Below, piece after piece: positions 8,364-16,410 of a DNA stretch of 64,000 bases. The stretch is taken from positions 62,001 to 126,000 of the forward strand of contig DATIWB010000001.1 of assembly GCA_035519675.1 (NCBI GenBank), given 5' to 3'. Below the pieces are notes generated by a model, which made no database searches, was not told the origin of the DNA, and worked only from the letters and a program-made list of their open reading frames with translations. Source of the stretch: RPRB01 sp035519675. Its GTDB lineage: Bacteria > Myxococcota > Myxococcia > Myxococcales > Myxococcaceae. Numbering within the stretch: the stretch's first letter is position 1; each line of letters opens with the position of its first letter. Position numbers and translations under genes: made by a program.

Positions 8364-9176
8364 TCAGTCGCGGAGCGGACCGGCGTCGGGCGGCCCCTTG
8401 GACTTGCTCCCGGATCCAGCCTTCCCGCTCGACTTCGGGGCGGGCGCCGTCGACGGGGTGGCGATCTCCTTCTGCAGACGGGCAGTGGCCACGGCCAGCG
8501 AGGCGCCGGTGGCGGCCACGCTGGTCTTCTTCTTCTTCGGCGCCTTCTTCTTGGTCTTGGCCGGCGCCGGCGGCGGGGTCTCGGGCACCGAGGCCAGGGG
8601 CGGGGTCAGCTCAGGCGTGAAGAGGCTCTCGGGCGTCACCTTGCGCGGCGGCGGGGGCGGCATCGGCGCGTCGTCCACCTTGGCGGTCATCTCCGGCTCC
8701 AGCGCAGCCCGGAAGGCGAGCCGGTTGCGCGGATCCTCCTGCTCCTCGTGCACCTCGACGCGCAGGTGGACCACCAGCCGCAGGCCGCGCTGGGCCTGGA
8801 ACTCGACCTTGCCCGGGACCCGGTAGGCGAAGGACCCACTCCAGGGATAGGCGCCGGTCTTCGAGCCCCGGTAGCCGAACTGGGCGGTGATCACGTGGTT
8901 CCCCGGGACCACCGGCCCACGGAAGAACTCCTTCCCCCACCCGGGCTCCACCGGCCCGGGGAGCGCCCTGCCGTCGAGCTCCACCGTCCCCTCGAACAGC
9001 TCGAAGCGGGCGGGGGCCGGCCCGTCGGTGACCACCACCAGCTCCGGCTCCGGAATCGAGACTTGTGTTGCGAGCTCCGCCTCCAGCTCCTCGGCCGGCG
9101 AGCGCCCGGGCGTGGTGGCCGCCAGCGCCAGCGCCGGCAGCATCCAGCAGGCCAGAGGGAGCAGGGCTCGGGTCAC
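8364..9176 (-). CDS. Secreted Lys/Pro/Ala-rich protein, unknown function
   Basis: A 270-residue protein I do not recognise. Start taken at GTG 9176, which gives a signal peptide (about VTRALLPLACWMLPALALAA); an upstream extension would run through the kup remnant in another frame. Residues about 45-165 look like a beta-rich domain: ELVVVTDGPAPARFELFEGT, a dosage-like block about a value to be set for a protein surface, and GNHVITAQFGYRGSKTGAYPW, recalling PEGA-type carbohydrate-binding repeats but without a clear match. The last about 90 residues are low-complexity with a lysine run (KTKKKAPKKKK) and a Ser/Lys/Pro tail. It is convergent with fusA and lies just downstream of the kup remnant. 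A periplasmic or envelope role is inferred from the signal peptide only. Confidence 0.7.
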   Translation of the reverse strand: MTRALLPLACWMLPALALAATTPGRSPAEELEAELATQVSIPEPELVVVTDGPAPARFELFEGTVELDGRALPGPVEPGWGKEFFRGPVVPGNHVITAQFGYRGSKTGAYPWSGSFAYRVPGKVEFQAQRGLRLVVHLRVEVHEEQEDPRNRLAFRAALEPEMTAKVDDAPMPPPPPRKVTPESLFTPELTPPLASVPETPPPAPAKTKKKAPKKKKTSVAATGASLAVATARLQKEIATPSTAPAPKSSGKAGSGSKSKGPPDAGPLRD

Positions 9177-9193
9177 CCCAGGAGGATGCCACT

Positions 9194-9713
9194 CTAGAGG
9201 TCGATCTGCATCCCCAGCTCCACCACCCTGCCCGGGGGGATGGAGAAGAAGTCGGCGGTGGCCCGCGCGGTGCACCGCCGCTGCACCACGAAGAGCAGAC
9301 CGAGGATGATGCAGGTGATGGGGACCACCGAGATGGCCGGGGTGATGATCCCGTCGCCGTAGAGGAGCGCGGCCCCGAGGAGCGCGAGCAGGACCACCGC
9401 GGTGCGCTGCCGCATCTCCCAGCGGGTCTCGGCTCGGGGGATGAGGGCCAGCAGGGCGAAGATTCCGCCCTCGCCCTGGTTGTCGGCCCGCATGATGAAG
9501 CCGAGGTACTTCACCGCCACCACCAGGGTGAGCGACCAGATCATCAGGGACAGCACCCCGAGCACGTTCTCCGCGGTGGGGGCGACCCCGTGCTCCCGAA
9601 GCACTCACGTATCGCGTAGAGCGGACTGGTCCCGATGTCTCCGAAGACGATGCCCAGCGCGGCGATGGCCAGCTGCGCGCCGGGCCATCGCCTGGGCGCG
9701 GGTTCTGCGTCCC
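9194..9713 (-). pseudogene. kup: Decayed kup potassium uptake transporter (frameshift plus two internal deletions)
   Basis: Remnant of a KUP-family K+/H+ symporter, normally over 600 residues. The N-terminal signature LAIAALGIVFGDIGTSPLYA is encoded at about 9603-9670, but one base is missing near 9596-9600 (expected Cys-Phe-Arg-Glu-His), so the frame breaks. The second frame (9604-9194) continues with EHGVAPTAENVLGVLSL, VKYLGFIMRADNQGEGGIFA and YGDGIITPAISV. There it jumps directly to VPITCIILGLLFVVQRR, dropping a short loop, then to the extreme Kup C-terminus (FFSIPPGRVVELGMQIDL), dropping the several hundred residues between. No start codon is found for the first frame. The deletions keep the reading frame, so a 136-residue fragment could still be translated, but it cannot be a working transporter. 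Confidence 0.85.
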
Positions 9714-9738
9714 GGCTGACTACCCGCGGGTCACCGAA

Positions 9739-10134
9739 TCAGGCCCGGGGCACCTTCGCCGCGGCCTCGGCAGCCTCGTGGGCGGCGATCTCCGCCCGCA
9801 CCTTCTCCATGTCCAGCGCCTTGGCCTGGGCCACCACGTCCGCCAGCGCCGCGGGCGGGAGCGCACCGGCCTGCCGGAAGAGCAGGACCTTGTCGCGGAA
9901 GACCATCAGCGTCGGGATGCTCTGGATCTCGAAGGCGGCGGCGAGCTGCTGCTCCTCGTCGGTGTTGATCTTCCCGAAGACCACATCGGGGTTGTCGCCG
10001 GCGGCCTTCTCGAAGGTCGGCGCGAACCCACGGCAGGGCCCGCACCAGGGGGCCCAGAAGTCAAGGATGACGATGCCCCCGGCTTCGACCGTCTCCCGGA
10101 AGTTCTGGGTGGTGATGGTTCGCGCGGTGCTCAT
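9739..10134 (-). CDS. trxA: Thioredoxin with a C-terminal helical extension
   Basis: Small thiol-disulfide reductase of the cytoplasm. The ATG at 10134 gives 131 residues. The active site WAPWCGPCRGF sits near residues 27-37, with the cis-proline block SIPTLMVFRD near residue 71. No signal peptide is seen. The usual thioredoxin fold ends near residue 105; about 25 extra residues form an Ala/Glu-rich helix (KVRAEIAAHEAAEAAAK), longer than E. coli TrxA (about 109 residues). It is followed on the same strand by the kup remnant and is divergent from the VolA-like lipase gene across about 200 bases. Confidence 0.93.
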   Translation of the reverse strand: MSTARTITTQNFRETVEAGGIVILDFWAPWCGPCRGFAPTFEKAAGDNPDVVFGKINTDEEQQLAAAFEIQSIPTLMVFRDKVLLFRQAGALPPAALADVVAQAKALDMEKVRAEIAAHEAAEAAAKVPRA

Positions 10135-10205
10135 GGGACTGCAGTGCTAACCGATGCCCCGGGGCCTTGCAGCCAGCGGCTGCTCGCCGATCGCGCAAGC
10201 CGATC

Positions 10206-10252
10206 TTGACTCACTGCGTAAGGGCGTGGAATCGCGCCAATTCGCTTGGCGC
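10206..10252 (+). promoter_or_regulatory. Candidate promoter region with palindromic operator upstream of the VolA-like lipase gene
   Basis: TTGACT (10206-10211) is a good -35 candidate; a -10 is not clear (GAATCG at 10229-10234 is poor). Directly over the expected -10/+1 lies a perfect inverted repeat, GCGCCAA (10234-10240) and TTGGCGC (10246-10252), separated by TTCGC. It could be a repressor operator or a 5' leader hairpin. The gap 10135-10336 holds no gene; the lipase ATG at 10337 is preceded by GGAGGGGG at 10322-10329. Confidence 0.4.
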
Positions 10253-10336
10253 ATGGGCGGAAACCATCTACAAGCGGCCCTGATTTCCGAGTCAGTGGCC
10301 GCGGCTCGGATGACCCTTAGCGGAGGGGGTTTCCAG

Positions 10337-13300
10337 ATGAAGAGGTTGCTGCTTCTCGCGCTCGCGGTGGCATTCGCCGCGTGCAGCCCTGACATTACCA
10401 TCGGGCCGGACAACTCCACCAAGTACGTGGAAGCCGAGTTCGATCCCGCCCACAGCGTCATCCCGCTGCCCAACGACCTGGTCTTCCTCGACGCCAGCGG
10501 ACAGCCCGACGTCCGGCTGCACGCGCCGGAGACCGGTGGGACGGACGCCCAGAACGAATTCAACCGGGACTACCTCAACCTCCTCGACGGGTTCCCGATG
10601 GAGTCGACGGCGTCGATGCTGTTCGACAAGCCCATCGACCCCGCGTCCATCCAGCTCTTCGGCCCAACCGGCGGCAACCTGGCGGTGTTCGACATCACCG
10701 ACACGGCCAACCCGCTCCCGGTCAGCGCGGTGAACGTGACCACCGCCGCGGCGGCGAATGGGGGGATGGCGATGAACATCCTCCCCAAGAGCGGGTTCTG
10801 GACCCGCGGACACCACTACGCGGTGATGGTGCTCGGCGGCGCCAACGGCATCAAGGGCGCCAGCAGCGGGCAGACCGTCACCGGGTCGCCCACCTGGGCA
10901 CTGGTCATCAGCAGCACGCCGCTGGTGACCTGCGACACCAACGGCAACAACTGTGTGCTCGGGACCAGCGCCATCCCCACCACCGAGAAGGATCCGGCCA
11001 AGCAGTACGAATCCCAGGTCAAGCTCGCCAAGCAGCTCGAGGGGCTCCGGCTGAACTACGCGCCGGTCATCAACGGCGCGCTGGCCGCAGTCCCCGGGCT
11101 CAACCGGACCGACATCGCGCTGGTGTGGACGTTCACCATCACCAGCCAGGCCGAGGTTACCTTCGACCCGGCCAACAGCATCATCCCCTTCCCCAACGAC
11201 ATCCTCTTCGTCGATCCAGCGACCGGACAGCTGGACACCAAGCTCCACCTCCCGGTTCCACCCGATGCCGGTGCGCTCACCGACCTCTATACCGGGCTGA
11301 ACACGCTGGACGGCTTCTCCACCACCGCGCCGATCGTCACCGAGAACGGCGACGGCACCGGTCCGCTGGTCCAGGGCAAGGTGGACGTTGCCAGCGTCGG
11401 GCTGGGAACCACCGCGCCGATCAACATCATCCAGGCCGCCGCCGGGAAGGGCGCCCTGCCCACCACCGCCGGCGGGGCCATCAAGGCACACGCCTGCCTC
11501 AACTGCCCGGGCATCGTGATGACCCAGACGGATGGCGGACCCATCCTCCTGCCCGACGGTGGACCGAAGCCGGACACCCTGGCCGTCGTGCCCGACGTGC
11601 CGCTCACCGAGCGCACGCAGTATGTGCTGTACGTCACCACCGATCTCAAGGACACGCTGGGGAAGAACGTCATCCCCAGCCCGGTCTTCGCGCTGGTCCG
11701 CTCGTCCGCCCCGCTCTACGACGGCACCAAGAGCACGGTGAGCCTGTTGACCGACGCCCAGGCACAGCAGCTCGAGGCGCTCCGGGCCGGGCTCAAGCCG
11801 CTGTTCGAATCCCTCAAGAACGGGGGTCTGCCGCGGAAGAAGGTGGCCCTCGCCTGGGCCTTCACCACCCAGAGCACGGTGACCCAGCTGTCGCAGCTCC
11901 ACGGAATCCCGTTCACGCCGCCGGCCTCGACGCAGGTCCCCTCCGTGCCGCTCTGGATCCAGGCCATCCCGCCTCCGGCCGGTGTACCCGCCACCAACGT
12001 GGGGGCCTGGTACATCGGCGAGATCGTCGACGTGTTCCTCCTCACCGACCCCCGCGGCGTCTTCAATCCCGCGGCGCCGGCGACTCCCTTCATCCCCTTC
12101 GTGATGAGCGTCCCGGCGGCGGCTGCTCCCGCGGGCGGCTACCCGGTGACCATGTACGGGCACGGCCTCACCCGCACCCGGACCGACGGCTTCGCGCTGG
12201 CCAGCGCGCTGGCCACCGCCGGTCAGGTGATGATCGCCATCGACGAGCCGTGGCACGGGGACCGGAACACCTGCAAGGGCTTCGGGAACTACCTGCTCTC
12301 CGCGGGGGTCCCGGCACAGGCGGCGCTCGACCTCTTCGCCTGCGTCAACCCCGCGCCGGGCACCGGCAACCCGACGCAGACCTGCAACACGGCCGGGCGC
12401 TGCCAGTCCATCGATCGCACCGGCGCGCTGGCCTGCGCTCCCTCGGGCCCGGGCATGGCGGACCAGGACAAGGGCTGCTTCCTCGCCGGCCAGGGCCACT
12501 GCGCCTCCGACGGCAAGTGCGAGAACGGCGCCTTCGCCTCGGTGTTCACGCCGGCGCCGGGGGTGAACATCCCGGTCAACGGCTGGAACCTGCTGAACCT
12601 GACCAACTTCTTCGCCACCCGGGACAACTTCCGGCAACAGGTGGTCAGCCACGGACAGCTGGCCCGGGTCATCCAGAGTAGCGCCACCGGCAACCTCGGC
12701 CAGCAGGCGGGGGGCATCACCCTCGACGGGACGAAGATCAGTTACGCCGGTCAGAGCCTCGGAGGCATCCTCGGAACGCTCTACTCGGCCGTCGCTCCGG
12801 AGGTGCGGAACGCCGCCCTGAACGTCCCCGGCGGAGATCCAGCGCTGATCCTCCTGACCTCGCCGGCGTTCGCGCAGCAGAAGGCTGCGTTCCAGGCCGG
12901 CCTGGCCGCACAGGGCGTCCCCACCAACTCGCCGACCTACGACACGTTCATCGGCATCGCCAAGTGGATCATCGACCCGGCCGATCCGCTGAACGCCGCG
13001 CCCTACCTCGCGCGGAACACCCGCTCCAGCGCCCAGGACCCGCTGGCCAACGCGGGGAGCACCCGGCGGGGGTACGTCCAGTGGATCGCCGACGACCAGG
13101 TCGTTCCCAACCCAAGCACCGTGGAGCTCATCCGCTCGGTGGTGGGCGACCCGACGGCCACCGGGGTGCTGCTCCGTCCGACCGACACCGGAGGCATCGC
13201 GAACTTCTGGGCGAAGCAGTTCCCGTCCAGCGGAGTCCCTGCGAACAACCACGGGTTCCTGCTCGGCAGCGCCGGAGCCGGAACCGCGGCCGCGGCGCAG

Positions 13301-13342
13301 GGTGAGATCGCCGGCTTCGTCGCCGGCGCGGCGCCGTTCTGA
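10337..13342 (+). CDS. VolA-like surface lipase lipoprotein with duplicated N-terminal module
   Basis: A 1001-residue lipoprotein with an alpha/beta-hydrolase core, likely a lysophospholipase/lipase displayed at the outer membrane. Start ATG 10337 follows a strong GGAGGGGG site; the signal peptide ends in lipobox AFAAC (C16). The bacterial virulence-factor lipase N-terminal motif (as in Vibrio VolA) occurs twice: FDPAHSVIPLPNDLVF near residue 35 and FDPANSIIPFPNDILF near residue 275. The hydrolase domain starts near residue 595, has VTMYGHGLTRTRTDG (oxyanion-hole side) and nucleophile motif GQSLGG near residue 804. A Cys-rich insert lies at about residues 645-730. FadL follows 26 bases later, the order known for volA-fadL in Vibrio, where VolA frees fatty acids from lysophosphatidylcholine for FadL to import. 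The same job here is inference. Confidence 0.8.
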   Translation: MKRLLLLALAVAFAACSPDITIGPDNSTKYVEAEFDPAHSVIPLPNDLVFLDASGQPDVRLHAPETGGTDAQNEFNRDYLNLLDGFPMESTASMLFDKPIDPASIQLFGPTGGNLAVFDITDTANPLPVSAVNVTTAAAANGGMAMNILPKSGFWTRGHHYAVMVLGGANGIKGASSGQTVTGSPTWALVISSTPLVTCDTNGNNCVLGTSAIPTTEKDPAKQYESQVKLAKQLEGLRLNYAPVINGALAAVPGLNRTDIALVWTFTITSQAEVTFDPANSIIPFPNDILFVDPATGQLDTKLHLPVPPDAGALTDLYTGLNTLDGFSTTAPIVTENGDGTGPLVQGKVDVASVGLGTTAPINIIQAAAGKGALPTTAGGAIKAHACLNCPGIVMTQTDGGPILLPDGGPKPDTLAVVPDVPLTERTQYVLYVTTDLKDTLGKNVIPSPVFALVRSSAPLYDGTKSTVSLLTDAQAQQLEALRAGLKPLFESLKNGGLPRKKVALAWAFTTQSTVTQLSQLHGIPFTPPASTQVPSVPLWIQAIPPPAGVPATNVGAWYIGEIVDVFLLTDPRGVFNPAAPATPFIPFVMSVPAAAAPAGGYPVTMYGHGLTRTRTDGFALASALATAGQVMIAIDEPWHGDRNTCKGFGNYLLSAGVPAQAALDLFACVNPAPGTGNPTQTCNTAGRCQSIDRTGALACAPSGPGMADQDKGCFLAGQGHCASDGKCENGAFASVFTPAPGVNIPVNGWNLLNLTNFFATRDNFRQQVVSHGQLARVIQSSATGNLGQQAGGITLDGTKISYAGQSLGGILGTLYSAVAPEVRNAALNVPGGDPALILLTSPAFAQQKAAFQAGLAAQGVPTNSPTYDTFIGIAKWIIDPADPLNAAPYLARNTRSSAQDPLANAGSTRRGYVQWIADDQVVPNPSTVELIRSVVGDPTATGVLLRPTDTGGIANFWAKQFPSSGVPANNHGFLLGSAGAGTAAAAQGEIAGFVAGAAPF

Positions 13343-13368
13343 CCCTCTTGGACACCCAGGAAAGGCAC

Positions 13369-14580
13369 ATGCACATGAAGAAGCTCATGTTCGCAGTGAT
13401 GGGCCTGGCCGCGGTGGCCGGGGGCTCCGCCCGGGCAGCGGGCATCGCGGTCGACCTCCAGTCGGCGCGCGGCGTCGGAATGGCAGGGTCGCTGATCGGC
13501 GCGGTGGACGACGCCTCGGGCATCTACTTCAACCCCGCGGGCATCGCCCAGGGTCAGGGGCTGGAGTTCGTGATCGGCGCCGCCCCGATCATCCCCCAGT
13601 TCACGGTGACCAACCCGGCCGGAACCAAGCTCGACGGCGTCACCAACCTCATCACCCCGGCGCACCTCTACGCGACCTGGGGAATCAGCGACGAGTGGAC
13701 AGTGGGGCTCGGCGTCATGACCCCGTACGGGCTGAAGGTCGAGTGGCCGGAGGGCTGGGAGGGGCGGGAGATCGTCAAGAAGGCGGACCTGAAGATCTAC
13801 GACATCAACCCCACGGTCGCCTACCGCTACGGTCCGTTCCGGATCGGCGGCGGCATCCAGATCGTCCGGGCGACCGTCGAGCTGACCAAGGACATCAATC
13901 TCGGCTCCAACACCTTCGTGGGCGTCGACCTCGGGGCCGGCTCATGGGGGATCGGCGGGAACGTCGGAATCCAGTATGAGGCCGTGGAAAAGGTCCTCAC
14001 CCTCGGCGCCACCTACCGCAGCACGGTGAACCTCAACTTCGACGGCAACGCGCACTTCTCCGACGTGCCGCCCTCGTACGCTGGCACCTTCAAGGACCAG
14101 GCGGCGCACACCCAGCTCAAGCTGCCCCACAACATCGGGTTCGGGGTCGCCGTCCGTCCCATTCCCGAGCTGGTCCTCGACGTGGACCTGAACTACTTCA
14201 CCTGGCAGCAGGTCCAGGCGATCGACATCAAGTTCGACGATCCCCAGCTCAATACCTACGAGGCGAAGAACTGGGCCCACAGCTGGAACTACCGCATCGG
14301 GGCCGAGTACACGCTCAACGAGCACGTCCAGCTACGCGTCGGCATCCTCTACGACAAGACGCCGAGCCCGACCTACACCCTGCTGCCGGACATCCCGGAC
14401 ACCGACCGCATCAACATCGGGATCGGCGGCACCTACCGCTTCGGCGCCTTCCGCTTCGAGCTCGCCTACCAGTTCATCAAGTTCCTCGGCGACACGAGCA
14501 CCTACCCCAATCCCAAGTACCAGTACGAGTACGGCGCCACGGCGCACGTCGTCGCCTTGACCTTCGGGTTCAAGATCTAG
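13369..14580 (+). CDS. fadL: FadL-family outer-membrane long-chain fatty acid transporter
   Basis: Outer-membrane beta-barrel that takes up long-chain fatty acids or other hydrophobic compounds. 403 residues from ATG 13369 (AGGAAAGG just upstream; ATG 13375 is an alternative). A signal peptide ends near residue 25 (GGSARAAG). The mature N-terminus shows the FadL pattern: AVDLQSARGVGMAGSLIG, then DDASGIYFNPAGIA (the hallmark Asn-Pro-Ala-Gly block), and LITPAHLYATWGI. Many alternating strands follow and the protein ends with a C-terminal strand and final aromatic-rich pattern (ALTFGFKI) suited to barrel assembly. It lies 26 bases after the VolA-like lipase and is likely co-transcribed with it; fadN-fadA for beta-oxidation are 3 kb downstream. 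Confidence 0.92.
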   Translation: MHMKKLMFAVMGLAAVAGGSARAAGIAVDLQSARGVGMAGSLIGAVDDASGIYFNPAGIAQGQGLEFVIGAAPIIPQFTVTNPAGTKLDGVTNLITPAHLYATWGISDEWTVGLGVMTPYGLKVEWPEGWEGREIVKKADLKIYDINPTVAYRYGPFRIGGGIQIVRATVELTKDINLGSNTFVGVDLGAGSWGIGGNVGIQYEAVEKVLTLGATYRSTVNLNFDGNAHFSDVPPSYAGTFKDQAAHTQLKLPHNIGFGVAVRPIPELVLDVDLNYFTWQQVQAIDIKFDDPQLNTYEAKNWAHSWNYRIGAEYTLNEHVQLRVGILYDKTPSPTYTLLPDIPDTDRINIGIGGTYRFGAFRFELAYQFIKFLGDTSTYPNPKYQYEYGATAHVVALTFGFKI

Positions 14581-14618
14581 CGGGCCGCAGTTTCGCTCCG
14601 TCGCCGGGGCGTGCTTGA

Positions 14619-14652
14619 AAGGGGAGCCGTGAGCGAGTCTCCGGCTCCCCTT
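14619..14652 (+). terminator. Perfect 11-bp hairpin after fadL, overlapping the next gene's start
   Basis: AAGGGGAGCCG (14619-14629) is perfectly complementary to CGGCTCCCCTT (14642-14652) with a 12-base loop, followed by CCCTTT. It lies 38 bases after the fadL stop and looks like an intrinsic terminator with a weak T-tract for the lipase-fadL operon. The left arm also contains the only ribosome-binding sequence (AGGGGAG) and the first base of the GTG start of the following small gene. Confidence 0.6.
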
Positions 14653-14820
14653 CCCTTTCCGGACAGCCTCTGCCACCGCTGCGCGGCGCCGCCGAGGTAC
14701 GTCCGGACCGGGCGGAGCATCTTCATCCTCTGCCCGCTGGTACCCGAGCGCTACCCTCGACAGCCGGTGCTCAGCTGTCCGTTCTTCCGGCCGAGGGAGC
14801 CGGGGGCCGGGGACCGCTGA
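14629..14820 (+). CDS. Small Cys-rich protein, unknown function
   Basis: A 63-residue protein if started at GTG 14629; GTG 14611 in the same frame would add six residues. The core SLCHRCAAPPRYVRTGRS, then IFILCPL, RYPRQPV and LSCPFF has four Cys (CxxC plus two single Cys) and an arrangement I have seen in short conserved proteins of myxobacteria and relatives; a metal site is plausible but unproven. No signal peptide or membrane segment. Its ribosome-binding site and start lie inside the hairpin at 14619-14652, so translation may be limited by RNA structure. The next gene on the other strand converges 22 bases later. Confidence 0.6.
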   Translation: MSESPAPLPFPDSLCHRCAAPPRYVRTGRSIFILCPLVPERYPRQPVLSCPFFRPREPGAGDR

Positions 14821-14842
14821 GCGCCGAAGAGACGGGTGGGCT

Positions 14843-15526
14843 CTACCCGGTGAACCGTTCCCGGACGCGCCCCGCCCACTCCGGGTTCAGCTCGATGCAG
14901 GCCACGTCCCGCTCCAGCCGCGCAGCGGCCGCGGGGATGCTCCCGCTCCCGGCGAAGCAGTCGAGGACCAGCTCGCCCGGGCGCGACCACGTCCGCACCA
15001 GCGGCTCGAGCACCCCGAACGGCTTGTGGTTCGGATGGCTTCCCCAGCGCGCGGCCTCGCCGTCCTCGTCGTAGCCGGCCACCACCGACCAGGGGCGCGC
15101 GGCATCTCCGGGCCCGAGCGGCGCGAGCGGCTCGCGGCGGAGCACCAGCGCGACCTCGTACACCCGCGCCAGTCGCTCGTTCCCTCCGCCCTCGGTCGTG
15201 AGCTTCGCCCAGACGAACTCACCGGCGAGCACCGGAAAGCCGCCCTCGGCCGCGACCGCGCCGATGGGCCCCTTCCCCAGGAAATTGGTCCAGATCACGA
15301 GGGTGCCGCCCTCGGACACTGCCCGGGCAGCGGCGGGGAGCCACTCGGCGGTGAAGCGGCGGTAGGCGCGGACGTCCTCGAACCGATGGATGGGGTCGCG
15401 GTCGATCTTCCGTGTCGCCCGCCGCTCGCGCACGTCGCCGCCCTTCCTCCGCCGGGTGAGCAGGCAGTACGGCGGGTCGGTCAGGAGCAACGACGGTCGC
15501 CGGCCGGCGAGCGCCCGCGCCAGCAC
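14843..15526 (-). CDS. DNA methyltransferase, DPPY class (amino-group N4/N6 type)
   Basis: S-adenosylmethionine-dependent DNA methylase. The catalytic motif IV LLTDPPYC is near the N-terminus (residue 15) and the SAM-binding motif I block LDCFAGSGSIPAAAARL is near residue 190, the beta-class order. HPNHKPFGVLEPLVRTW is also family-typical. The formal start is GTG 15526, but the reading frame upstream encodes GVCVTGDARDPAVLARAL, which resembles the usual GD-containing start of these enzymes; the only candidate there is CTG 15568, overlapping the deacetylase stop (CTGA). No restriction enzyme is nearby, so it is an orphan methylase; the target sequence is unknown. It lies directly downstream of the polysaccharide deacetylase on the same strand. 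Confidence 0.82.
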   Translation of the reverse strand: MLARALAGRRPSLLLTDPPYCLLTRRRKGGDVRERRATRKIDRDPIHRFEDVRAYRRFTAEWLPAAARAVSEGGTLVIWTNFLGKGPIGAVAAEGGFPVLAGEFVWAKLTTEGGGNERLARVYEVALVLRREPLAPLGPGDAARPWSVVAGYDEDGEAARWGSHPNHKPFGVLEPLVRTWSRPGELVLDCFAGSGSIPAAAARLERDVACIELNPEWAGRVRERFTG

Positions 15527-15564
15527 CGCCGGGTCCCGGGCGTCGCCGGTGACGCAGACGCCGC

Positions 15565-16380
15565 TCAGGGCGCGGCCCCCACCGCGGGTACGCCGGGGTG
15601 CAGCTCGCTCACCAGCTGCCCCACCGTCACCAGGGTGAAGCCCCGCTGCCGCAGCCCGGCGATGATGTCCGGCAAGGCCTCGGCGGTGTGGAACTTCATG
15701 TGGTTGATGTGCATCACCACGATGCTCCCGGGCCTGGCCTGTGAGAGTACCCAGTGGACCAGCCGCTCCTTGGTGGCGTGCGCATCCGGGTCGCCCGAGG
15801 GCAGGTCGTATTCCACGGTGGTGAGCCCGAGCTCGGCGGCGATGCGCACCACGCGCTGGTCGTACTCGCCGTAGGGCGGCCGGAAGAAGCGCGGGGTGTG
15901 GCCGGTGAGGGCCCTCACCTCGGCCTGGGTGCGGGTCAGCTCGGCGCGGATCCGCGCCTCGTCCTTGACCGCCGGCAGGTGGGGATGGGTGTAGGTGTGG
16001 TTGCCGAGCTCGAACTGCGGGTGGCTCGCCAACTCCTTCACCTGGGCGACCTCCTCCTTCGCCCAGCTGCCGCCGAGGAAGATGGTGGCCGGCGCGTTCG
16101 CCGCCAGCAGCTCGGCGGTGACCCGGGCGTCGTACTTGCTCGGGTCGCGGGTGGAGCAGGCGTCGAAGGTGAGCGCAATCTCCTTCCGGTCGCGCCGGCC
16201 GTGTGCCACCACCTCCGGCGTCACCGGCGGGAGCGGCGGCGCGGGTGGGGCGACGGCGGTGGCCAGGTCATGCTCGGCCTTGGCTGCGGCCTCCGGAGTG
16301 GGATGCCCCGTCTCGGCGAGGCGCTTCCCCGGCGGGGTACAGGCGACCAGCAGGCCGAGGCAGGCGCAGGCAGTTCTCAC
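15565..16380 (-). CDS. NodB-type polysaccharide deacetylase lipoprotein
   Basis: Removes N-acetyl groups from a polysaccharide such as peptidoglycan or exopolysaccharide in the envelope. The GTG at 16380 gives 271 residues with a short signal peptide and lipobox LLVAC (C14). The NodB domain spans about residues 65-255: motif 1 ALTFDACST (the canonical second Asp, a metal ligand, is Ala), motif 2 GNHTYTHPHL with the two metal His, motif 3 RFFRPPYGEYD, and a late HINHMKFHTAE. TFDAC variants are seen in some members, so activity is not ruled out. The stop overlaps the likely upstream start of the methyltransferase frame. Substrate unknown. Confidence 0.88.
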   Translation of the reverse strand: MRTACACLGLLVACTPPGKRLAETGHPTPEAAAKAEHDLATAVAPPAPPLPPVTPEVVAHGRRDRKEIALTFDACSTRDPSKYDARVTAELLAANAPATIFLGGSWAKEEVAQVKELASHPQFELGNHTYTHPHLPAVKDEARIRAELTRTQAEVRALTGHTPRFFRPPYGEYDQRVVRIAAELGLTTVEYDLPSGDPDAHATKERLVHWVLSQARPGSIVVMHINHMKFHTAEALPDIIAGLRQRGFTLVTVGQLVSELHPGVPAVGAAP

Positions 16381-16410
16381 CTGCGCGGGGAGTCTGCCAC
16401 GTCGGCATGC

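Noticed and set aside
10292..13252. Long open frame on the minus strand opposite the VolA-like gene (986 codons)
   Set aside because: Composition is an Arg/Gly/Asp/Val shadow of high-GC coding on the other strand, with no domain; the plus-strand protein has a lipobox, hydrolase motifs and a ribosome-binding site.
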